Source: Spisula solida
Taxonomy: Eukaryota; Mollusca; Bivalvia; Venerida; Mactridae
DNA length: 64,000 bases
Assembly (NCBI GenBank): GCA_947247005.1
Contig: OX365948.1
Coordinates: 57,167,401 to 57,231,400 of the forward strand
Reading direction: 5' to 3'
Part shown: piece by piece, positions 1 to 12,655 of the stretch
Numbering within the stretch: position 1 is the first letter of the stretch
How the letters are laid out: every line of letters starts with the position of its first letter
Translations under genes and position numbers: made by a program
Notes under the pieces: model-generated
What the model was told of the DNA's origin: nothing
What the model saw: only the letters and a program-made list of their open reading frames with translations
Database searches by the model: none

Positions 1-962
1 GGCGGCCATTTTGTACACCATCTTGGATTCTGAGCGGTTGTGTAAGACGAAATTTGTAAGAAATGGATGTTCTTAATATATAGTCATATGACCAACTGTG
101 GTGCAAGTTTAAGATATTGGCTCAAATTTTTGATAAATCGCCCTCAGCTCTTAGGCTAATACACTAACGAAAGTTTTACTGGTTTCTCTAATTAAAATAC
201 TTTAAATTCGAGTTAGTTATGGTTGACCAAAGCAATACTTCGGTAGAGTGCGTCTTATGTTTATTAATTAGAGATTTGACACTTGTTTGCCAAATTCACG
301 AATGGACAAAATTCAAAACATAAACCACCTATATACTTTTTAATCTCTTTAAGAAGCCGCTGTTAAGTGTTTAACCCGATATTAATTTGTTCATGTGAAC
401 GCAATTTAATTATTCAGTCTAAATTAGATTTGACACATTTTATGAGTGAATTTGAAGTATTTTACATTCACTGAGTGGAAATTTGAATCAAACCTTTAAT
501 GGCAAACTTCCCTCTAGTATTTAAAACATAATGGCTTTTTGATGTGGCACGAAGGTTAAATCGTGCAAAAATTAGTTTTAGTGAAAACATTTTTTTTCGA
601 ACAAATAAGCATACACTTATTCACTATGTAAAGAGGTCAATGCCGGATGTTGAATTGTATAGATATGGTAATTACGTATTGTAGTACTTTATTTTGCTGA
701 GTTGAAATAGGGCAAATATGTTATTAAGATAAAACGTTAGATACGTACACAGCGGATAATACCTTCCTATGCCAATGTAGCAATACCACGTGATGTTAGG
801 CTACAAATCCAAGAGTGAAGACAAATTTGCTTCACTTCGAAAACTAAAGTTTTTTTTATTTCCTCATCGATTTCTATGTTCAATATACGCCACGCTAGGG
901 GATTATTTGCTTTCCACGAAATATAAGATCTTTTTCAGCAGCTTTGCCGTTTTTTTTCCCAG
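1..962. other. AT-rich DNA, no gene seen
   Basis: Short open frames only. No repeat family or domain recognised. Confidence 0.5.
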
Positions 963-1118
963 GACCCTTCAGCCAATTTCGTCTTGGATATGTAGCTTTT
1001 GGCGATGTAAAAGTCACGTGGTATAACTTACCTAATCTATATAATTCGGGCTGGTTTGCCTCCACGTCTTCACCAAATAACGCCGATTTTTCCTATCTGC
1101 GGCCCAACGTTCCACCAG
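963..1118 (+). CDS. Candidate internal coding exon, unrecognised
   Basis: A polypyrimidine tract and CCCAG acceptor precede 963, and CCACCAG/GTCACA at 1118 is a weak donor. The 156 bases are open in one frame, phase 1 at both ends, and contain VKVTWYNLPNLY and SPNNADFSYLRPN. No family recognised. There is no neighbouring exon to join it to with confidence, so it may be chance. Confidence 0.22.
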
Positions 1119-1496
1119 GTCACATGTCCACTCTTTCTTTGTCATTATGCGGGCTCTTGCGAATACTGACTTTCGCATTTTGACAGGTATCCGTTGGTCG
1201 ACAGTGGAGAATAACATACTAGTGCTTAGTTACCTTAACTGCTCTTGAAGCATAAAGCTTTCAGCACAGCTCACCATCTTGTTCGGTCCATGGTCCGGGC
1301 TATAGCTTCTCCCCATGACATCGATCAATGTCAAGGTTCCTTCGCAAGGAATTAGTAGGTCTTCCTTTCCTTCTAGATGCGAACCAAAGACAAGTCTTGT
1401 TGTGTTTGGCAGGTCTCTACGCAGTATATGTTCGAACCATCCAGGTCACACCCTTCCATGAAAATTTGACATCAATGTCGCTTTTCCATCATATTG

Positions 1497-1665
1497 CTGG
1501 TCGCTGGCTGTCGTCTGCTGGTCGCTGGCTGCCGTCTGCTGGTCGCTGGCTGCCGTCTGCTGGTCGCTGGCTGCTGGCTGCCGTCTGCTGGTCGCTGGCT
1601 GCCGTCTGCTGGCTGCCGTCTGCTGGTCACTGGCTGTCGTCTGCTGGTCGCTGGCTGCTGGTCGA
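1497..1665. repeat. 21-bp GC-rich minisatellite
   Basis: About eight imperfect copies of CTGCCGTCTGCTGGTCGCTGG. The array keeps several reading frames open on both strands. These are repeat artefacts, not genes. Confidence 0.85.
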
Positions 1666-1703
1666 AGGCATGTTAGTGGTAAACTGAAAACAGTCCTGGA
1701 CTC

Positions 1704-1843
1704 GTATTCAATATTGATCTTATTTAATTGGAAAATAAGGATAGCCAATCATATCGTCGTCTGTTACTGACCAAGAGTTTAATATGGTGTGATCTGATTG
1801 GTTTTTCTTATCCTTAAGTCAAGTAAGATCAATATTGAATACC
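1704..1843. mobile_element. 140-bp near-palindromic MITE, copy 1
   Basis: The ends GTATTCAATATTGATCTTA and TAAGATCAATATTGAATAC are inverted repeats, and an inner inverted pair (GGATAAG / CTTATCC) extends the foldback. Copies 2 (11133) and 3 (29044) share the whole body. A run of C follows directly at 1842-1857. The ends fit a TA target, but the flanks GG/CC are also similar between copies, so the boundary is uncertain. Confidence 0.75.
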
Positions 1844-2460
1844 CCCCCCCCCCCCCAGGAAAACTGGATAGGTGAATCGGACGATATATATACTAAGTCT
1901 AGTAACTGAAACGTGATTGACAAACGGCGTTAAACATGAATAAACTTAAATGAATTAGTAGAAATCAATTATAGGCGGTGAGGAATGTGTTGAACTTGTT
2001 TATAAATGAAAGGTTTGTACGTACGCTTGAATATGTTATCAAGCTATGGTCCATGTATAATAAAAAAGTACCAAGTTAAAGGATATTTTCAGACATGCGT
2101 TCGTTCAAACGACTGTACATTTACACCCGATCTTTGAGTCGCAGGTGGGTTACACTCGGCGCCTCTGGCAGTCACAGGTTCATGAAGTGTCCTTTAATAA
2201 ATTTTTGACGTGACTTTTCAAAATTGTATCACATTTTAGAATTAAATTCTTATTTTAACAAACCATATCAAAATAATTTAGAGAAAAAGCAGCAACTGTT
2301 TTACCCGCTAACGCCTAGTTTTTCTCAAAATGAGTATTTGTCAGAAAGTGGTCACCATAGCAACGACATAATGCATGAGAAAAATTAAATCTAAGAGATA
2401 GTTCTGTATTATTCAATTACTTAAAATTAAATTAAAGAACATAACTTTTTCTTTTTTTAG

Positions 2461-2607
2461 ACTTATTTCTATACCTTATTCATGATTACTATAATACAGT
2501 CACTATGCCCTGTTTTCCTGAAGAACGGCTCATATGTACAGGTGACCTGGTACACTTTTCACGGACCTGCCTCGAAGTCACAGCAGATTGAATTTTTACC
2601 CTCTCAG
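2461..2607 (+). CDS. Candidate internal coding exon, unrecognised
   Basis: A strong acceptor (CTTTTTCTTTTTTTAG) ends at 2460 and CCCTCTCAG/GTACCC gives a fair donor at 2607. The 147 bases are open in phase 0 and include NGSYVQVTWYTFHGPASKS. The VQVTWY stretch loosely resembles VKVTWY in the candidate at 963-1118; both lie on the + strand 1.5 kb apart. Function unknown, and the match may be coincidence. Confidence 0.22.
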
Positions 2608-2659
2608 GTACCCATTCTTACATCTCGGTATCGGTTAAGTGTAACGTTGTGTTTTATTC

Positions 2660-2748
2660 TTGCTCTATTGCAGAAATTGAGTAGTGGCACAGACGGGGTC
2701 GTACCAGAGACCTCTCGCTCTACCCCTAGGCCGCTGCTCCCAATTAAA
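2660..2748. mobile_element. tRNA-like repeat fragment
   Basis: GAAATTGAGTAGTGGCACAG and GAGACCTCTCGCTCTACCCC match the fragment at 13345-13410. Read on the - strand it contains CTAGGGGTAGAGCGAGAGGTC, as in tRNA-derived SINE heads. Confidence 0.45.
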
Positions 2749-2749
2749 C

Positions 2750-5790
<3,041 letters not shown>

Positions 5791-5923
5791 GCCGAGCATA
5801 GCTTTTATTTACCAGTCAGCTTTCTGCTGAAATATGTGGCAGGCATATGTGTGTCTCCACCCGTATTTTAACCAGGGTCGCCAGATTAGACGGCAAGCGG
5901 GCTAATCATTTAGCTACGGAGGC
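5791..5923 (-). mobile_element. tRNA-Arg-like SINE, copy on - strand
   Basis: Read on the - strand it begins GCCTCCGTAGCTAAATGATT, has CTTGCCGTCTAATC at the anticodon position and a degraded B-box, and continues into a body ending GCTATGCTCGGC. The body matches 21955-22090. The head resembles tRNA-Arg(TCT) but cannot fold as a good tRNA. Confidence 0.75.
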
Positions 5924-6003
5924 TTTGGTATGTCAAAGCATGGAATCGAACCCGAGACCTCTCACGCACGAAGCGGACGCTCTACCACTTGACTGTCAAG
6001 GCG
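5924..6003 (-). mobile_element. tRNA-Pro-like SINE head, truncated, abutting another SINE
   Basis: On the - strand: CAAGTGGTAGAGCGTCCGC, a GCTTCGTGCG loop region and GAGGTCTCGGGTTCGATTCC (B-box). It matches the head at 49081. The tRNA-Arg-like SINE begins immediately after it. Confidence 0.65.
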
Positions 6004-6379
6004 GATAAAGAAATTATTAACAAAGTTCTCGTAAAATGAAAAGTACAAAAAAGGAATTTAAATATCAGCCTCGAGCTTGTTTTCCAATTTATATTATAAT
6101 TATAGGTGTGTATTATTTTTAGTGTTTGTGCAAGTATGTTTTCTAACGAATGAATTAATATTTCAACTTAGCCAAGTAACACGTGTCTCAAAGGTTGGGC
6201 GGAATTGCAGTGCGATTAATTACTGCATACTCATGACAACTTTGTCACGTAGCTAGAAATGCATAAACTTATTCAAATCTGCCTTAGCTGTCATCAAAAT
6301 CAAGTTAAGCAACCATCTGTTGTTGGCAGCCAAATGATTCTACTATATATCACTTCAATCATTTTGTATTAAATATACA

Positions 6380-6690
6380 ATTTGAGGTGACACGAATGTC
6401 GGGTCGGTAATGCTCTTGGCTACGGATCGATGTGGTTCGAATCTCGACCGGGGCACTTGGTAATTTCTTAAACGTTTTTCATTGTTTCCTACTCAACTGG
6501 GGATATACTAGTTGTTACCCAGCGATAGCCCCGCGTGTATTAGTGTTGTACAACGGGCACGTTAAAGAACCAATGGGTATATTCGGAAATAGCTAGAGTT
6601 TCTCACTGATTCGGTGGCCTCTATGTAGTTCGGGTCGCTTTGGGATCGAAATGTCCCGGGTTCGATTCTTCGCCACTGGTCATTTTCTTT
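6380..6690 (+). mobile_element. tRNA-derived repeat with two B-box-like segments
   Basis: GGTTCGAATCTCGACCGGGG near 6430 and GGGTTCGATTCTTCGCCACT near 6658 look like B-boxes. The middle (GGGCACGTTAAAGAACC, TATTCGGAAATAGCTAGAG) matches 11318-11375, placing it in the same family as the 11055 element. Confidence 0.5.
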
Positions 6691-8559
6691 GAGCGACAAA
6701 AAAAACATGTTGCTCCATTTCACTTCGGTGTGTGTATGAGTATGTACATGAGAAGGTCAAAAGCCAATGTGCTGTGGTTTCCAACTAGGTAATATACTTT
6801 TTTACATTTTTACTTATATAGATCACAGATAACTGTATCATTAATAAAGAGTGAACAACAACAATTTTTTCATAAAATTTATAATGTCTTAGATAACATA
6901 AATTTTATAAAAGAAGCTATTTTTTACTCTTAATCAATGATACAGTTACCTGTGATATAGATATGCGTGCTTTTGTATTTTGATGTATCTTATTTTGGGT
7001 TCAGTTTTCACTTAATTACATAGATGTTGGATATAGATACTAGTAAGTTGTTATGTGAATACTTTATACTAGCTCATATATAAAGTATGTTTGATTTGTC
7101 AAGGTATGTGTAACTAATACACCCAGGTGTTTTTCGTCGTTTGATATATAGTTTCTTCTTTCAACTTATTTTTGATATGTTTTATGTTTTATGAAAGTAA
7201 TGCATACTTGAGTTGTACTGCACAAATATTAATTGAACATCGTGACACCGGTAGGCAACGACAACTTGCTCAGTCCGACTTACCAGAGGTTTCGTATGTG
7301 GGTGGAAAATGGCCCGTGGTGCACAGACGCGCGCTTTAATATGGAGAGACACAGGGTTCGACCCCCATTTTCGCCAATGGAGCAAGAATTACCCCGCGAC
7401 AATGCTCCATTTAATCTAGGTTTTTGAATAGCTACAAAAGCCAATATACTGCACTTCCATCGGCGTCAATTGTTACAGCCGGCTCGCGACACATTGATTG
7501 GGGGTAATTTGCAGTCAATGAAGAGGACTTATGTCTGAACGCAGGCTTAACTGGGTATTTTTTATGTTTAGTCATCTTTGAAGCAGTCACCGGCTAGATC
7601 CGACAATTGATACTAACGAACATGCCATGTATGGACTTTGGGTGTGTATATGTACTTCTTAACACGTTCAGATGAAGATTGGAAGACCAGACGCCATCAC
7701 AGAGGACGCTCCGCCCGTTTAGATGTCGAAGGCTATCATGCGAATTAATTGGATAATGCAAACATGCGCAATATGTTCAATGCTTTTGCAACCGAAACTG
7801 ATTTGTTTTTCATTGGTCATCACGTTAGGTGTTTTAATACGATGAAACCCACTGAAATTGAAGACAAAATTCTTTGAAATATCTGTATAACAAACACAGA
7901 TAAATTTATTTACGTTGACGTGTATGTCATAATATTGAAGATATGTTTGTTATGGTTATATGGATTTCAATAAACTTGTCAAATTTGAATACAACATGAC
8001 TCATGCTTTATTCATATATTTATTTAGATAACACACAATCATGTCTTTATCGGGTCAAATATTTTTGCAATTTTAAAATTTACTTGCGCATTTAAAAGTC
8101 AAATGCATCATAATGTAAGTCGATTTATAGAACTTTACAAAGAACGTATGTTTGAATCGGTAAATAAAAGTTTATTTGAAAATGATTACACTTTTTGATA
8201 TAAAACAAATTTAATTTCGATACTTGTTCCCCCCTACCAAGAAGTTTGTGTTTTGGACCAAATCTTTTCTCACACAAAAAACTTTGATAACGTAGATTTG
8301 AGAGTAGTAATTATTTGACGATGTTCAATTCGTGCTTTCAAATAATAACTAGATGAAGTATGAAGGATTGTAAACTGTTTGAACAAGGATACTCTACCGA
8401 CATGTTGATAGATGCCATGTGGGTTACAATAAAGATTTGACCTCTATGATTTATTGGTTGACTAATGTTGCCATTGTGAAGAGGTTTCATTATATTGGTA
8501 GCATTAAAGGGAACGCTGGCTTCTCTCGCATTCCTTTGTGGTGATGGATAGAATTTTAA
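6691..8559. other. AT-rich DNA, no gene seen
   Basis: AACTGTATCATTAATAAAGAG near 6830 recurs inverted near 6930 (CTCTTAATCAATGATACAGTT), a weak foldback of about 130 bp. A possible B-box-like GGTTCGACCCCC lies near 7353. No gene. Confidence 0.45.
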
Positions 8560-8750
8560 GGGTTTTGATGTTTCTTGGTTCAGTGAACCGCTGTGTTTAA
8601 TTCTGTAAGAAACACAATTATTTATTCAAGCATCTGATATTCAATAACATATACATGTACGTATAATTTCATTTAGAAATATTTACAAATAAGAAAGTTA
8701 TAATGTTAAATCATGTACACACTTATAAAGTTTGTTAAGTGTATGAAAGG
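8560..8750. repeat. Dispersed repeat, copy 1 (partner at 50385-50545)
   Basis: Shared landmarks in order: GGTTCA-TGAA-CGCTGT-TTTAATT, TTATTCA, ATATTCA-CA-CATATAC, AGAAATATT and CACACTTATAA-TTTGTTAAGTG. A weaker relative may lie at 57735-57865. No coding capacity. Confidence 0.5.
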
Positions 8751-9186
8751 CATTGGTGTTGTGGTTTCTGGTTTTTAACTCTTTTACAAGAAGGAAATCG
8801 TTTAAGCACAATGCCATGTATCTGACTAAATGCCGTTACTTCATTTCTGACGTTCATTACATATGTCGCTAACAGCGATATTCCATTTGGTAACAATTAG
8901 ATTTTAAATTTGTATAACGTTTTATACATACTGCAAAAATATTATTAGTACGTTTCTGTTTTTTACATAATTATGTGACAAATGTTACATTCGGCGGTCC
9001 TTCACTCCTTACATCTTTCCTGGTTCATATTTTTAATTGGTTATGTAAAATACATCCGTATACAAAATGTATTAACATATATAAAGCGAAGTTCTAACCG
9101 CATGACGTTTTGAATTTTGAACGTCGTATCGATAATGAAGTCAAGGGTTATGTCCCCAATAACATTCCATCTTTCATTTCACGTAG

Positions 9187-9391
9187 GGAATCAATGTGAA
9201 ATATGTTCTCGTACAGTGAATGAACTTACTGTTATAGCAATGTTGACATCCACGCTCGAGGTTTTACCTGTTGAAACCGTCATTAATCTACCGCCAACGT
9301 TTCATACAGTAGTACGATGTGTTTCGGTCAATATAAGTGAGGATTTAACATGTTATACTTGCCAGAAAAATATGGATTTTTCACTAAGTTG
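9187..9391 (+). CDS. Candidate internal coding exon of a cysteine-containing protein
   Basis: The acceptor CTTTCATTTCACGTAG ends at 9186 and the donor TTG/GTGAGT at 9391 is close to consensus. The 205 bases are open in one frame and encode about 68 residues with five cysteines (CEIC, VRCVSVN, LTCYTC) and an NIS glycosylation sequon, suggesting an extracellular domain. I recognise no family and see no clear partner exon within a few kb. Confidence 0.33.
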
Positions 9392-10564
9392 GTGAGTTTG
9401 ATAAACATACAATTTACAAGTACAGGTATTAATAAAAACACGCTGAGTTATATTTATACTTATTTACATTTGTATTTCAACACGCTCAACTGTTTGAGTG
9501 GGTGGGCTGTTGATTAAGTGACCCATGTTTCAGTTCCGGCGATTCCAAGACGCTAAATATATAAAACATGTATACTTAGTAAATATTAATTTTAAAAATT
9601 GGTTTTAACGAGCATGCTTGATTGATTTCAATGTTCAAATAACGGAGTCAAATAGTAAAAACAAAGTCAATGCTATTTTAGGGACATAGTACACGATTAT
9701 AAAAGTAACAATTCACGTTTTTATATAAAGGCTTGGTTGCAATGTTGTTACATCATTTTATATTGTTACGTTTATTTGTAAAATGGAAACTTTAGTTGAC
9801 ATTCGGAAAACGTCAATGCTATTTTAGGGACACCATTACATTTTGTATAGAATAAGGTGTATGTTGACATGCCATGTGCTACATCGTTGTTAAGTGTTTC
9901 ACGTATTTCTAAAACTTAGTAAAAGGAAAAGAATAAGTTGATATTCAGTCAAACTTGTCTAAGTGACCACCTGAAATAAGCAGCCATCTGCTGTAATGTC
10001 TTTTCTTGTAATGCAAAACAACGATTCACTACGTATAGGGCTTACACAAAAGGCAACCGAACAACGTTTAATTGGAATATTTCCTCATTGTGTCCGAGGT
10101 ATCATTTCCAAGTTCGTAGGCATAATTTTTTCGAGGAATTATGTTCATGTGAAATTTCGTCGTGCAGTAAGTCAGGAATTTCAAAGTTCACTAAGAAACT
10201 GCCAGGACAGAATACTTTTCTGTACTTAAAATATGTGTGGGGCTTTTATTTCGTAGTTGGGTCCTTCGAAGTTACATCCGTGAAAACCCATTCCCGTCAA
10301 ACAAAATGATGTTACAGTCTGTTTATAAAATAGTTAAGTATATGTACGTATAATGTTTTTGACCACGACTGCCTTGTACATTTGTATATTATACAATCAA
10401 ATTTGTTCGTTCTGTGGTTAGGCTTTTAAAACGCTTCCGGCGTTGGAAACTATCGACAATTTGTCAACAGTTCATAACAAGTCGTGAAGATATAACATTT
10501 ACTTAGTATGTACCTAGATCAAACAGTTATGATACCATTTAAGTAGAAATCAATCACCAAACAA
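9392..10564. other. AT-rich DNA, no gene seen
   Basis: GTCAATGCTATTTTAGGGACA occurs twice (about 9666 and 9811), a short direct repeat. The frames at 9996-10309 overlap each other and have no support. Confidence 0.45.
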
Positions 10565-10832
10565 TTAACTCTTCTCACTAGACTTTCATCTTTGTTTGTC
10601 ATAGGATCATGCTATTGACCCATATCAAAGTTAGTAACTCATGTTGGCTATATGGACCGTGTGTTGTATAATCATATACTAGTATTTTCGCGAGCTCACA
10701 ATATCACAAATTTGCTATTCTCTTCTCACCAGTCTTTCATGTTTGTTTGTCCAAGGATAACGATATTGACCGATATCGAAGTTAGCAACTCATGTTGCCT
10801 ACATGGACCGCCTACTGTATAATCATATGATT
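10565..10832. repeat. Direct duplication of about 115 bp
   Basis: 10565-10682 and 10718-10832 are diverged copies: CTCTTCTCAC-AG-CTTTCAT, GTTTGTTTGTC, TATTGACC-ATATC, AACTCATGTTG and GTATAATCATAT occur in both, in the same order. Confidence 0.75.
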
Positions 10833-10865
10833 TTGCAAGACCAAGCTTTCCCGAGTTTGCTTTTA

Positions 10866-11022
10866 TGAAGTATAGTCGCTGCGTAAAATATTCGTGACTT
10901 TTAAATTTCTGTGATTTAATTTCGTGGTTTAAGTTCGCGGTCGTAAAACTTTGCGGACTTACCGAATTCGCGAATGTAACGAAACTTAATCTCTCTCGAA
11001 AATATTCGATTTTACAGTAGAC
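10866..11022. mobile_element. CGCGAA-type palindromic dispersed repeat, copy 1
   Basis: Rich in TTCGCG, CGCGAA and ATTCGCGAA words, with an end ATTTTACAGTAG that is the complement of the CTACTGTAAAAT start of the copy at 25817. Non-coding, MITE-like. Confidence 0.5.
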
Positions 11023-11054
11023 TTGATGGTAACCAGCGTGATATATATATACTT

Positions 11055-11390
11055 ATATTGGTGGCGCGGTGGTTGAGGAGTTATTGGTCCCTGATTCGAA
11101 ACTCGGTCGGGTCACATTTCAGTGTCCTTGGATGGTATTCAATATTGGTCTTTTTTAATTGGAGGATAAGGATAGCCAATCATATCGCCTGTTACTGACC
11201 GAAAGTTTATTATGGTGTGATCTGATAGGTTGTCCTTATCCTTAAGTCAAGTACGATCAATATTGAATACCACCCCTGAACTGATTCAAAACCTAGTGGT
11301 AGTATTGCGTGTTTCGGCGCTGAACACCAAGCATGTTAAATAGTTGAGGTGTCTATTCGGAAAGAGCTAGGGTATTGCATCCGGGTCCCT
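11055..11390 (+). mobile_element. tRNA-derived repeat interrupted by the 140-bp MITE
   Basis: GGTGGCGCGGTGGTTGAGG and CTGATTCGAAACTCGGTCGGG form a head. The body resumes after the MITE with AACACCAAGCATGTTAAA and TATTCGGAAAGAGCTAGGG, as in 6380-6690. Confidence 0.5.
11133..11272. mobile_element. 140-bp near-palindromic MITE, copy 2 (nested)
   Basis: The ends TGGTATTCAATATTG and CAATATTGAATACCA are inverted, and the body matches copy 1 in the same orientation. It splits a tRNA-derived repeat (11055-11390), so it inserted after that element. Confidence 0.8.
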
Positions 11391-11840
11391 TGTACCACAA
11401 ACGTCTCTTTCTTTGTAGTTGGGGGTCATTAAAATCTGACAGGGAACACCCGGATGACTTTGGACAATACTATCTCAGTCGAACGTACACAGAAACAACA
11501 AAAACACTAATACTAGGTAAACGTTTGGATGTTTCTTCTGCATTATCAGCATTGGCGATAATAATAATAATAAAATCTTTATTTTCTTAAGGTAGTATGT
11601 TAAGACATGTATAATATAATACAGATTTATGATGATTTCTTACAAATAATTTCTCCACTTTGGTTGAAAACAGAGTTGTTGAGAAAAATTGTGACCTATC
11701 TACGATTTAATTATGTCTTCTGTGATATTATTCAGCTAGAGTTGTTGATTTTATGGTAATCAGCTTATTAAGGTGTTCTTAATATTGAGTTAATTAAAGA
11801 CCACCTTTAAAGAGCAACGTATATAAAATGTTCGCAAGTA

Positions 11841-12143
11841 ATGCACCTATCAATGTTTTCCCCCAGGAGGGGGGGGGGGGCGGGCTGACCCAGGGGAATT
11901 TGACATTTTTACTTTTTCAAAGTCTAAATTGCCACCCTAGAGCAAGGGCAATTTGTCAAAATCCCTCACTGGGAGATGCTTTACATACCACCCGGGATCA
12001 AAATTTCGGCCAAAGTCAAAATTTCCCGGGACTCGGCACCATTCGGTCTGTCAAATTCCCACCTATCGGGAACAGCCTTCTGTCAAAAGTCCCGTGTATG
12101 CCCGCCGCTCCCCCCCCCTGGGGGAAAACATTGATAGGTGCAT
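11841..12143. mobile_element. MITE with C/G-run termini, copy 1
   Basis: The ends ATGCACCTATCAATGTTTTC-CCCCAGG and the complement CCTGGGGG-AAAACATTGATAGGTGCAT are inverted repeats of about 27 bp around a GC-richer core with CCCGGGAT and AATTTCCCGGG. Frames open across it are artefacts of the element. Confidence 0.78.
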
Positions 12144-12465
12144 AAGTGATGGGCGTTTTAACCTGTATCAAGTATTTTTTTAATTTAAAGGAAGTTTTTT
12201 ATTATTGATATAGAAAATAATGTAACTATAATGTATGTTACCAGGGGTGGTATGTCAAAGAAAATAAACGATAAAGTATTTGTAATTACATCATAAACAC
12301 GTTTTGTTGTATTCACATAAAATAGATGTTAATTATTAACACTCTTTTGAATGATACGGTATGTGAACTTTGGTGTCAGCCATCTCACTCTTCATATGTC
12401 AGAATGACATACTCATAACTTTAAAATGTTTCTTAGTATGATTCATAAAATTGATGCCGCTACTG

Positions 12466-12655
12466 TAAACTAGTTGAACATTCGTATAAAATAAATTTCG
12501 CGGAATTTTAAAATTGCAGTAAAGTTCTTGGGTACGTTAATGCTCAAGTACGAATGCATAAAATGGGAATTTCGTACTCAGGATGTCAGTTTTTCGAGTG
12601 TATATAATTTCAAGGTCGAATTCATTCACACCATTAGCGAAATTAAATCACACAG
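12466..12655. mobile_element. CGCGAA-type palindromic repeat, degenerate copy
   Basis: Starts CTACTGTAAACT, contains AAATTTCGCGGAATT and ends near GCGAAATTAAATCAC. The match to the other copies is partial. Confidence 0.35.

Noticed and set aside
1328..1748. Frames on both strands with WLPSAGR or ASDQQT repeats
   Set aside because: Readthrough of the 21-bp minisatellite.
11828..12183. Overlapping + frames of about 76-105 codons
   Set aside because: Coincide with the C/G-run MITE, including its terminal repeats.
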